Origin: a bacterium
GTDB lineage: Bacteria; SZUA-182; SZUA-191
Direction: 5' to 3'
DNA length: 9,655 nucleotides
Assembly: GCA_003230535.1 (NCBI GenBank)
Contig: QIEW01000053.1
Span: forward strand, 1-9,655
Under the pieces are notes generated by a model. It was not told the DNA's origin, ran no database searches, and saw only the letters and a program-made list of their open reading frames with translations. Positions 1 to 5,839 of the stretch are shown piece by piece. Each line of letters opens with the position of its first letter. Position 1 is the stretch's first letter. The translations under genes were made by a program, and so were the position numbers.

Positions 1-71
1 CCCAGCTTCTCCTCTACCAGATAGATGGCATTGCCCTTAGGGGGTATGTTCTCATCTATAAGAAACCTCAA
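1..71 (-). CDS. DUF5615 PIN-like toxin, N-terminal part only (runs off the left edge)
   Basis: Reading the minus strand from a TTG codon at 71-69 gives 23 codons that begin (M)RFLIDENIPP and run to the window edge without a stop. An opening of RFLIDEN-P is the hallmark of DUF5615 (Mut7-C/PIN-like) proteins, whose first acidic residue belongs to the nuclease active site. The family is known as the toxin partner of DUF433 antitoxins, and here the gene overlaps the DUF433 stop codon in a TTGA arrangement, so the two are probably translationally coupled. Only the first strand of the PIN-like fold is visible, so the remaining catalytic residues cannot be checked. The start is inferred from the overlap and the family's usual N-terminus. 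Confidence 0.7.
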   Translation of the reverse strand, partial: MRFLIDENIPPKGNAIYLVEEKL

Positions 72-304
72 ACACAGACCTCCTCAAAGGGAACAGCCTC
101 CTGATTTTTAATTAAATCAGCCGCATAATGCAGACAGGCCCGAACATCCTCCAAGGTGATATAGGCATAGTGGTCCCTTATAATATCGGCAGGCGTCAAC
201 CCAGCCTCCAGCAACTCAATAATTAAATAGACCATCACCCTGGTACCCTTGATACATGGCTGTTCATGGCAGATATGAGGATTGACTTCAATCCGATTAT
301 TCAT
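68..304 (-). CDS. DUF433 antitoxin (VapB-like)
   Basis: A 78-residue protein. The GTR sequence after CIKG (about residues 18-23), the helix IIELLEAGLTPADII and the ending LEDVRACLHYAADLI are characteristic of DUF433, a small winged-helix family that acts as antitoxin and probably autorepressor for PIN-like toxins of the DUF5615 type. The open frame extends upstream to 346, but the ATG at 304 is preceded by GGAGG with about 8 nt spacing, and the family begins near here, so the shorter form is chosen. It overlaps the last 8 nt of the TIR-like gene upstream and its stop overlaps the DUF5615 start, which makes a tightly coupled cassette. The family call is secure. The pairing as a toxin-antitoxin module is inferred from gene order. 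Confidence 0.85.
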   Translation of the reverse strand: MNNRIEVNPHICHEQPCIKGTRVMVYLIIELLEAGLTPADIIRDHYAYITLEDVRACLHYAADLIKNQEAVPFEEVCV

Positions 305-1124
305 CACACTTACCTCCATCAGCGCCCATCTTTCGGGTAAATACAATTTCTCTCAGAACATCCCTATATTCAGGATTTATTTCCCAAGCTGCTCTATAAA
401 TTAAGGTATTGGAAGAACCCCGATTTACACTCATCACTGGTGCAGTTGTTATTATTAAACCAGCTTTCTCCAAACAAGCTAAAGTAGGCCTATCTCCTTC
501 CTCTAAGGAACCATACTTAATGCCTAATGGTCTATTCTCTATCAAAAATAACTCTAGCACCTCTAGGTCTTTAGGGGACAGACGTTTTACCTTTTCTTGC
601 ACGCTTTCCCTAAAGCGTTTTTCATATTCTGAATACAATTCAACCTGATTAATTAATAAACCCATTTCTTTATCCAGTTTTTGTTCCAGTTCTGCTTGAG
701 ATGTATATTGGATATAGATTTGGTCATCAATATCGAAGGGTAGCTTATCTCCTTCTTTTAATCGCTCAGGATTATATAGATAAAACAGTGGTTTTTGCAG
801 CCCCAGCATTAAGCCAATCTCTTGAAACACATTATAATTTAAGGGGGTCAAAAAAGCGATGCCAAAGTCTGAGGCCAGGGCATATCTACATATGTTACAG
901 AATTTTGTTCCCCTACCTGCTTCATTACCCGCATGAAATAGCTTCCAATTCCTATTATTGAAATACTTGCCCAAAACTGGTTCCAAATATTCATCGTTGT
1001 CTTTATATTGAAAATTTAAAAAAGCCTTATATTTCTCGTCTGTTACTAAATATTCCTTGTCCGCAGGCGACAGATTACACTTCATGGGATAATGATCCGG
1101 GCATTTCACATCAAAATTTGCCAT
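297..1124 (-). CDS. TIR / nucleoside-deoxyribosyltransferase-like protein with C-terminal winged-helix-like region
   Basis: A 275-residue protein counted from the ATG at 1124, which follows GGGAGTGGAGG; the frame stays open to 1199, but that extension is the shadow of a small upstream gene. Residues about 60-145 look like the flavodoxin-like fold shared by TIR-like and nucleoside deoxyribosyltransferase domains: strand ASDFGIAFL, then NYNVFQEIGLMLGLQKPLFYL, with Glu102 where deoxyribosyltransferases carry their nucleophile. Residues about 160-185 look coiled. Residues 182-262 (LSPKDLEVLELFL, then RPTLACLEKAGLI) suggest a winged helix. Two Cys pairs, C8/C16 and C76/C79, could bind metal. An NAD- or nucleotide-cleaving effector in defence or a toxin role is an inference from the fold and from the DUF433/DUF5615 genes that overlap it downstream. 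A nucleotide-binding sensor with no enzyme activity is the alternative. Confidence 0.5.
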   Translation of the reverse strand: MANFDVKCPDHYPMKCNLSPADKEYLVTDEKYKAFLNFQYKDNDEYLEPVLGKYFNNRNWKLFHAGNEAGRGTKFCNICRYALASDFGIAFLTPLNYNVFQEIGLMLGLQKPLFYLYNPERLKEGDKLPFDIDDQIYIQYTSQAELEQKLDKEMGLLINQVELYSEYEKRFRESVQEKVKRLSPKDLEVLELFLIENRPLGIKYGSLEEGDRPTLACLEKAGLIITTAPVMSVNRGSSNTLIYRAAWEINPEYRDVLREIVFTRKMGADGGKCDE

Positions 1125-1215
1125 CAGCCTCCACTCCCATCCAAATCCCCACAAGCTGCCAAGTCCCAACCAACAGAAATAAAGCCAGCCCCAGGGCAAT
1201 CCCCGTTCTCCTCAT
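1111..1215 (-). CDS. small single-pass membrane peptide (34 aa)
   Basis: An ATG at 1215 preceded by AGGGG with 5 nt spacing opens a 34-codon frame ending in TGA at 1111-1113. It starts MRRTGIALGLALFLLVGTW: two N-terminal arginines, then about 20 hydrophobic residues, so it would be a single transmembrane segment or an uncleaved signal anchor, followed by a short tail VEADGKF. The last 14 nt overlap the start of the TIR-like gene, as coupled genes do. I do not recognise a family. It could be a toxin-like or regulatory membrane peptide of the cassette, or a leader peptide setting translation of the TIR-like gene. Support comes from the binding site, composition and overlap, not from homology. 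Confidence 0.4.
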   Translation of the reverse strand: MRRTGIALGLALFLLVGTWQLVGIWMGVEADGKF

Positions 1216-1233
1216 CTCAACCCCTGCTCTTTA

Positions 1234-1320
1234 TTTTCACCACAGAGAATACGGAGAAGCGTAGAGAACCTCCAAAAATTATTTTATTTTTTCCTCTGTG
1301 GTTTCTGTCATTCTGTGTTG
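1234..1320. repeat. inverted pair of CACAGAG-type dispersed repeats
   Basis: The left half (1238-1270) carries CACCACAGAGAATACGGAGA. The right half (1281-1320), read on the minus strand, carries ACACAGAATGACAGAAACCA followed by CAGAGGAAAAAATAAAA. The two halves are degenerate copies in opposite orientation with AT-rich sequence between them. A third copy lies at 1721-1757. Repeats of this CCACAGAG...CAGAGGAAAAA type are scattered in the spacers of many bacterial genomes; their function is unknown to me. It fills the gap between the second MNT gene and the small membrane gene. Confidence 0.6.
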
Positions 1321-1343
1321 TGCTAAAGCTATACACGCTTCCT

Positions 1344-1694
1344 TCACAAAAGGATCCCCTCTTTTTGCACATTTTTCAAGAAGGGTGTCGCCCGCCATAC
1401 CGGATTCTCTAAAATGGACTTAGCTACTACTCGGGGAGAAATAAAAATCCCATAGGCAAGGTCAATTTCAAATGCAATATCAATAACCTGATCTGCTATC
1501 CGGGGCGTTCGCTCCGTTACTTCAACAAAAATATCTACATCCGAATCGGGTTCACTATCTCCGCGGGCTTTAGACCCAAACAGCCGCAGGGATAAGAGCG
1601 CTGATCCTATGGCCCCCCGCACCCGCCGCCGGAACTCCCCAATAGCCAGCAGCTCATTCTTAGTAAGCCCCAACTCGGCCAAAGAGCTTGGCAT
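1344..1694 (-). CDS. MNT-type minimal nucleotidyltransferase, without its own HEPN gene
   Basis: 116 residues. The LFGSKARGD segment followed by SDVDIFVEV gives G40-S41, ten residues, then D52-x-D54, the GSX10DXD metal and nucleotide site of minimal nucleotidyltransferases of the polymerase-beta fold. In HEPN-MNT toxin-antitoxin pairs such enzymes neutralise the HEPN RNase by adding AMP, as shown for MntA/HepT. The C-terminal SILENPVWRATPFLKNVQKE is the usual family ending, so the protein looks complete. The ATG at 1694 follows a strong GAGGGAGGG site. It lies 57 bp after another MNT gene and has no adjacent HEPN, so it may share the HEPN upstream, have lost its partner, or serve another target. 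Both sides carry CACAGAG repeats. Confidence 0.85.
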   Translation of the reverse strand: MPSSLAELGLTKNELLAIGEFRRRVRGAIGSALLSLRLFGSKARGDSEPDSDVDIFVEVTERTPRIADQVIDIAFEIDLAYGIFISPRVVAKSILENPVWRATPFLKNVQKEGILL

Positions 1695-1720
1695 TATAGC
1701 CCTCCCTCTACCCGCTAAAT

Positions 1721-1757
1721 CTTTTATTTTTTCCTCTGCGATCTCTGTGGTTAAAAA
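1721..1757 (-). repeat. CACAGAG-type repeat copy overlapping an MNT stop codon
   Basis: On the minus strand this reads TTTTAACCACAGAGATCGCA followed by GAGGAAAAAATAAAAG. The 17-nt core CAGAGGAAAAAATAAAA is identical to the copy ending at 1282. The TAA stop of the upstream MNT gene (1751-1753) lies inside the repeat, so the element reaches into the coding end. Confidence 0.65.
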
Positions 1758-2086
1758 GCTTTATTAATAACAATTCCCTCCCTCAGAGCGCTATTTACTA
1801 CTGAGGAGTATTCCCTGACCTGGGTAAACTCTTCCGGGGTGTAGCAGATCGCATCTACATGGCGGTCGGGCCTGAGTTTTTTTAATACTATTCCCATGCG
1901 GTTTACAAAACTTATATTCCGGAAATAGTCAGAGATGATGATTAAGTCTATATCGCTTTCCGCTCTTTGTGTGCCACTAATTCGGGAACCGAATACAATG
2001 ATAGCTTCAGGGGTAAACTCTGTTTGTAACAATGGCAAAGAGATTTTAAGAAATTCTTTTAAAACAATATCTTTTATTGCTTTCAT
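1751..2086 (-). CDS. MNT-type nucleotidyltransferase, partner of the HEPN gene
   Basis: 111 residues. IIVFGSRISGTQ followed by ESDIDLIII gives G33-S34, ten residues, then D45-x-D47, the intact GSX10DXD site of minimal nucleotidyltransferases. It overlaps the HEPN gene upstream by ATGA, the usual gene order and coupling of HEPN-MNT modules such as MntA/HepT of Shewanella or HI0073/HI0074 of Haemophilus. In that system the MNT protein is the antitoxin and transfers AMP to the HEPN toxin. The gene has no separate ribosome binding site requirement given the overlap. The C-terminus REGIVINKAF ends at a stop codon supplied by a dispersed repeat. The family is clear; which target it modifies is inferred. 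Confidence 0.88.
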   Translation of the reverse strand: MKAIKDIVLKEFLKISLPLLQTEFTPEAIIVFGSRISGTQRAESDIDLIIISDYFRNISFVNRMGIVLKKLRPDRHVDAICYTPEEFTQVREYSSVVNSALREGIVINKAF

Positions 2087-2487
2087 TCGGTTTCTTTAGA
2101 TAATGCTAAGTTTTCTTTGATAAAAGCACAAATTTTCTGTGCCGCTTCCAGCTTCTTCTGGGTATTATGGACATTATAATTCTCAAAAGGGGCGCCAATG
2201 GTTACATCAGGGTAGCGGCTTTCCAGATAATCAGCGGTTAACTCATAGACTAAGTCCATTATATCTGCGGGTAATCCTAACGCCAGCCCCAACTCATCAA
2301 TAAAATGTGTCCGGGGAAAGTCTTTTTGTTTCTCCTTCAGATAAAGCGCTTTTAAGAATTTCTCCACCGCCTGTTGGCAAAGGAAGGCACACACATCATA
2401 GCCTCCCATCCCATAGTTTTTAACCGCCATTTCCAAATCATGCTCGGCCTGCTTGAGCCAGATTTCTATTTGTTTTTCTCTGTCCAA
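2083..2487 (-). CDS. HEPN domain protein (HEPN-MNT module)
   Basis: 134 residues. WLKQAEHDLEMAVKN, then CAFLCQQAVEKFLKALYL, RTHFIDEL and YLESRYPDV are the conserved blocks of the all-helical HEPN domain (PF05168 type), filling almost the whole protein. Many HEPN toxins are RNases with an Rx4-6H motif; no such spacing exists here (R59 is two residues before H61, and R91 has no following His), so RNase activity by that motif is doubtful. It overlaps the MNT gene by ATGA. The start is TTG at 2487: an in-frame TGA lies 18 nt upstream and GAAGG sits about 10 nt before it. It begins only 32 bp after the uppP stop, so it may be read from the uppP transcript. Confidence 0.85.
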   Translation of the reverse strand: MDREKQIEIWLKQAEHDLEMAVKNYGMGGYDVCAFLCQQAVEKFLKALYLKEKQKDFPRTHFIDELGLALGLPADIMDLVYELTADYLESRYPDVTIGAPFENYNVHNTQKKLEAAQKICAFIKENLALSKETE

Positions 2488-2519
2488 AACAATAATGCCT
2501 TCTCAGGCTCTAGCAATCA

Positions 2520-3314
2520 TTAAATGCTAAAAAAAGCCACACTGACGCCTCCCACCAGGAAGCAGTAGTAAGCAAACCAGCGCAAGCGCTTCTCCCGCAC
2601 CAGCCGCATCACCACGCCGATAGCCAGGTAACCCGCCGCCAGGGAGCATACTACACCCGCCAGCAACGCCCCTAGCTGTCCGCTATTCCCCAGCAGAGAG
2701 CCCAACTTGCCGGCTTCAAGTAAAGTAGCTCCCGCTACCGCCGGAATAGAGAGCAGAAAGGAATACCGGGCGGCGTCATCTCTTTCCAGACCGCAGAATA
2801 TAGCCACCGCAATAGTTGAGCCGGAACGGGATATCCCCGGGATAATCGCCACCCCCTGGGCCAGGCCGATCAATACCGCCTGGGTTATCCTCATCTGCGG
2901 CAATCCATGTTCCGCCCCGGATGCCCGGTCAGCCAGCCACAACACCCCTCCGGTTATAATAAGCATCGCGGCCGCCAATAGGGGCGAACCGAAAGCCTTC
3001 TCCAGCGGCCCCTTGGCTCCCACGCCAATCACTCCGGTAACCAGAGTGCTTATTACTATCAGTAACGCTAGCCGGCGCTGATCCCTATCTTGACTATCCC
3101 TGCTTACCAGGGAAGATAGGATAGCGGCCACATCCCGCCGGAAAAAAATTATTACCGCCGCCATGGTTCCCACATGGAGCCATAACTCAAACACCACCGG
3201 CGGGGCCTCCAATCGCGGCAGGAAATGCTGCGCAATTACCAGATGACCAGAGCTGCTTACCGGGAAAAACTCCGTCAACCCCTGAAGTATCCCCAAAATT
3301 ATAGCGGCAACCAG
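2520..3314 (-). CDS. uppP: undecaprenyl-diphosphatase UppP (BacA)
   Basis: An integral membrane phosphatase that recycles undecaprenyl pyrophosphate for peptidoglycan and other envelope polymers and can confer bacitracin resistance. Counted from 3314 it has 264 residues, the family's usual size, with about eight hydrophobic segments. Both signature motifs are present: Q11-GLT-E15 followed by FFPVSSSGH, and PGISRSG at about 159-165. The first standard start codon is TTG at 3296, but that would remove the conserved AAIILGILQG helix. GAGG lies 6 nt before a CTG at 3314, which fits the family N-terminus, so I place the start there; the ATT just before it is an alternative. The spacer upstream holds a palindromic repeat. 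The HEPN gene follows after 32 bp. Confidence 0.93.
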   Translation of the reverse strand: MVAAIILGILQGLTEFFPVSSSGHLVIAQHFLPRLEAPPVVFELWLHVGTMAAVIIFFRRDVAAILSSLVSRDSQDRDQRRLALLIVISTLVTGVIGVGAKGPLEKAFGSPLLAAAMLIITGGVLWLADRASGAEHGLPQMRITQAVLIGLAQGVAIIPGISRSGSTIAVAIFCGLERDDAARYSFLLSIPAVAGATLLEAGKLGSLLGNSGQLGALLAGVVCSLAAGYLAIGVVMRLVREKRLRWFAYYCFLVGGVSVAFFSI

Positions 3315-3341
3315 AATTCACCTCAACTAAACAAAGCGGAT

Positions 3342-3396
3342 GTAGAGGCGCAATTTATGGCGCCCATTTGGCAGGCTTGATAAATCAGACCCCTAC
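3342..3396. repeat. GTAGRGG...CCCCTAC dispersed palindromic repeat
   Basis: The element is bounded by GTAGAGG (3342-3348) and CCCCTAC (3390-3396). Inside are a hairpin GGCGC-8 nt-GCGCC (3347-3364), the linker CATTTGGCAGG and a small palindrome TGATAAATCA (3378-3387). The two halves are degenerate inverted copies of each other (GTAG.GG....ATTTAT). It lies between gap and uppP and may affect the transcript between them; it has no T-run, so it is not a standard terminator. Confidence 0.55.
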
Positions 3397-3419
3397 CACT
3401 CACATTTCACAACTTATCC

Positions 3420-4436
<1,017 letters not shown>

Positions 4437-4467
4437 TCATGTGTTATAATGATACTAGAGTTACAAA

Positions 4468-4495
4468 TTTATAATCATGCACCTCAGATAGACAA
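4468..4495 (-). promoter_or_regulatory. candidate sigma70-type promoter of gap
   Basis: On the minus strand TTGTCT (4495-4490) and TATAAA (4473-4468) are separated by 16 nt, with TG two bases before the AT-rich -10 region. This would give a leader of about 50 nt before the gap start. The elements are imperfect and the spacer is AT-rich in general, so this is a suggestion. Confidence 0.35.
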
Positions 4496-4566
4496 CTTGT
4501 TTGTGAATAATCCCCCCTCACATTGCGATCCATTAGTCGTTTGCTTTTCTCCACCCTCAACAACAT

Positions 4567-5124
4567 TTATTTTAGCAACTCAGCAGCGGTAAATAAAGCC
4601 TGACAGGGTATCCCCAGCTGAGCGATTTTATCTAGCCCACCCTCTTGCCGATCAAGCAATACCAATGCTTGGACTACCTCCAATTCATGCGCCCGGGCTT
4701 GCCGGCAGGCAAACTCCAGCGATCCGCCACTAGTAAGCACATCATCCACCACAGCCACCCGCATACCAGGGGCGACATCACCTTCCAGGCGCTTCTGCAA
4801 CCCATGAGGTTTAGCCTCCTTGCGAATCAGGAACCCTCCGACTGCTTGCGGCGGAGCAGACATTAGTGCAGCGCATACTACCGGCGCCGCGCCTACTGAA
4901 AGCAACCCGCCTACCGCCTCAACCCCTTGGCTCTGAATGCACTGCCAAATCAATTGCCCGATCAATTGTAAGCCTTCAGGTTGGAGGAGCACGGGACGCA
5001 GGTCAAAGTAATAACGGCTCTTCTTGCCGGAGCTTAAAGAAAAGGAAGGAGTGGAGTGGCAATGCACAGATTTCTGTTTGATAAGCCACAGCAGACGCTC
5101 CCGCAAGTTACTCTTCTGTTCCAC
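4567..5124 (-). CDS. pyrE: orotate phosphoribosyltransferase
   Basis: 185 residues. It joins orotate and PRPP to give orotidine 5'-monophosphate, the fifth step of pyrimidine synthesis. FSLSSGKKSRYYFDLRPVL (28-46) is the family's N-terminal signature; RKEAKPHG (101-108) has the two lysines and the His of the flexible catalytic loop; VAVVDDVLTSGGS (123-135) is the PRPP-binding motif. The usual GG-P stretch is replaced by LSVGAAP (75-81), a mild divergence. The start is GTG at 5124, with AAAGGGG about 6 nt upstream. A leader with two hairpins and a candidate promoter precede it. pyrF and other pyr genes are not in the window. Confidence 0.93.
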   Translation of the reverse strand: MEQKSNLRERLLWLIKQKSVHCHSTPSFSLSSGKKSRYYFDLRPVLLQPEGLQLIGQLIWQCIQSQGVEAVGGLLSVGAAPVVCAALMSAPPQAVGGFLIRKEAKPHGLQKRLEGDVAPGMRVAVVDDVLTSGGSLEFACRQARAHELEVVQALVLLDRQEGGLDKIAQLGIPCQALFTAAELLK

Positions 5125-5146
5125 AATTCACCCCTTTAAGCGTTAA

Positions 5147-5201
5147 CCCGAATAATTCGGGATCATAAACACGCTCCCGTTGGTCGCTTCCATAACGGGA
5201 G
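5147..5201 (-). promoter_or_regulatory. structured 5' leader of pyrE (two hairpins)
   Basis: Two perfect stem-loops lie between the candidate promoter and the pyrE start: CTCCCGTT-12 nt-AACGGGAG (5174-5201) and CCCGAAT-A-ATTCGGG (5147-5161). Neither is followed by a T-run, so they are not simple terminators. They could control pyrE translation or message stability. The same DNA is also open in another frame (5108-5296), so coding remnants are an alternative explanation. Confidence 0.35.
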
Positions 5202-5213
5202 TTTTCGGTGATT

Positions 5214-5242
5214 TGTATAAAAATTTTGTTTTGTGCTGTCAG
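5214..5242 (-). promoter_or_regulatory. candidate pyrE promoter with its -35 inside a palindromic repeat
   Basis: On the minus strand CTGACA (5242-5237, five of six matches to TTGACA) is followed after 17 nt by TATACA (5219-5214). The -35 box is part of the inner arm of the 5229-5266 palindrome. Transcription would start near 5207, giving an 80-nt leader. Confidence 0.4.
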
Positions 5243-5266
5243 GTCTGAGGACCTGACAGCACAAAA
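5229..5266. repeat. TGTCAGG...CCTGACA palindrome, copy 1
   Basis: A perfect inverted repeat with 17-bp arms (TTTTGTGCTGTCAGGTC and its complement) around a 4-nt loop TGAG. The core TGTCAGG...CCTGACA recurs at 5721-5746 and 5779-5804, so this is a local member of a repeat family. It also resembles a bidirectional terminator because both ends are T- or A-rich. Confidence 0.8.
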
Positions 5267-5315
5267 AAGGTAAACGGTTACAAAAAAAGATACCACAAAC
5301 CTATTTGCGGCGATA

Positions 5316-5350
5316 AAAAATCCCCCCTGCCCCCCCTTGTCAAAGGGGGA
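5316..5350. repeat. CCCCCTT...AAGGGGG dispersed repeat
   Basis: A run AAAAAATCCCCCCTGC leads into CCCCCTT (5332-5338), loop GTCA, AAGGGGG (5343-5349). This matches the commonly scattered type AATCCCCCCT...CCCCCTTT...AAAGGGGG found in spacers of many bacteria. No function can be read from it. Confidence 0.6.
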
Positions 5351-5413
5351 GACAAAAGGCTGCCCGCAGAGTCTCTTGCGAAAGTCATTTTAAAAAAGTT
5401 AGCCATACTATAT

Positions 5414-5471
5414 GTTGGGGCAGTGGCCCCAACACTACCCATATAGGGTAGGCCAGGGCCACCGCCCTGGC
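5414..5471. repeat. three tandem hairpins
   Basis: Three perfect stem-loops follow one another within 58 nt: GTTGGGGC-AGTG-GCCCCAAC (5414-5433), CTACCC-ATATA-GGGTAG (5435-5451) and GCCAGGGC-CACC-GCCCTGGC (5452-5471). A transcript would fold into a compact three-stem structure. It may be a compound palindromic repeat unit or a small structured RNA. The stretch 5472-5586 after it shows no further structure or coding sign that I can support. Confidence 0.55.
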
Positions 5472-5586
5472 AGTACCTCCACAGATAGTAATTACAGCTG
5501 GATATGACCTGTCGGCAACCGGCTGCTAAAATTAATCCGAATAATACTATATAACCTCCCGAAAAACAAGTGAGATCGAGGCTTAT

Positions 5587-5724
5587 CTATAAGTGCAGGT
5601 CTTTGCCAGCCAAGTCCCAGTCCGCATGACTAATAAATCCGCGCTCCCAGGTTTTGTTACCCCCGGATGATGCGCTAAGTTCAGCGTATAGATACAAGGA
5701 ATTTCCTTTACTTTTGCTGTGGTG
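5587..5724 (-). pseudogene. possible gene remnant, C-terminal fragment of about 45 codons
   Basis: On the minus strand a frame is open from just after a TGA inside the 5721-5746 palindrome to a TAG at 5587-5589. It contains LYLYAELSASSGGNKTW, then ERGFISHADWDLAGKDLHL, which has the balanced composition of real protein rather than the Ser/Leu-rich look of random frames. The upstream part seems cut off by the palindrome. A TTG at 5697 with AAAGGAAA before it could also start a 36-residue peptide. I do not recognise the family; it may equally be a repeat that happens to be open. Confidence 0.25.
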
Positions 5725-5746
5725 TCAGGTGTTACCTCCTGACACC
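5721..5746. repeat. TGTCAGG...CCTGACA palindrome, copy 2
   Basis: Arms GGTGTCAGG and CCTGACACC (9 bp) surround TGTTACCT, whose last part can pair with the preceding AGGT. It is the most degenerate of the three copies and supplies the stop codon that bounds the coding-like fragment next to it. Confidence 0.7.
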
Positions 5747-5778
5747 TACCTGCTAATAAAGGTTATCATAGTATAATG

Positions 5779-5804
5779 GCTGTCAGGTGGTAACACCTGA
5801 CAGC
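5779..5804. repeat. TGTCAGG...CCTGACA palindrome, copy 3
   Basis: Perfect 11-bp arms GCTGTCAGGTG and CACCTGACAGC around the loop GTAA, which in plus-strand RNA would be a GNRA-type tetraloop. It lies 32 bp from copy 2. Confidence 0.75.
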
Positions 5805-5823
5805 ACCTAAATGTCTGAATGTC

Positions 5824-5839
5824 CGCACCGTAAGGTGCG
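5824..5839 (-). terminator. short hairpin directly after the MrcB-like stop codon
   Basis: CGCACC-GTAA-GGTGCG on the plus strand, a perfect 6-bp stem beginning at the base after the TAG (5840-5842) of the upstream gene. There is no T-run in the direction of transcription, so termination or 3'-end protection is only a guess. It shares the GTAA loop with the nearby palindrome. Confidence 0.3.

Noticed and set aside
1125-1199. N-terminal extension of the TIR-like gene (MPWGWLYFCW...)
   Set aside because: Trp/Gly-rich text that is the shadow of the small membrane gene in another frame; the ATG at 1124 has its own binding site.
1213-1320. Promoter within the CACAGAG repeat pair (ATGACA ... TAAAAT)
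   Set aside because: The spacing is 19 nt and the A-rich repeat would give such matches by chance.
2488-2519. Intrinsic terminator after uppP
   Set aside because: GCCT-GAGA-AGGC followed by ATTATTGTTTT has only a 4-bp stem and overlaps the HEPN ribosome binding site; too weak to call.
5108-5296. Minus-strand frame of 62 codons overlapping the pyrE start
   Set aside because: It runs through the 5229-5266 palindrome, has no good ribosome binding site and overlaps pyrE by 17 nt. Its second half looks coding-like, so it is mentioned as a possible remnant but not called as a gene.
5229-5804. CRISPR array or integron attC sites
   Set aside because: The palindromes are irregularly spaced, differ in flanks and have no spacers of even length; no cas, integrase or cassette genes are present.
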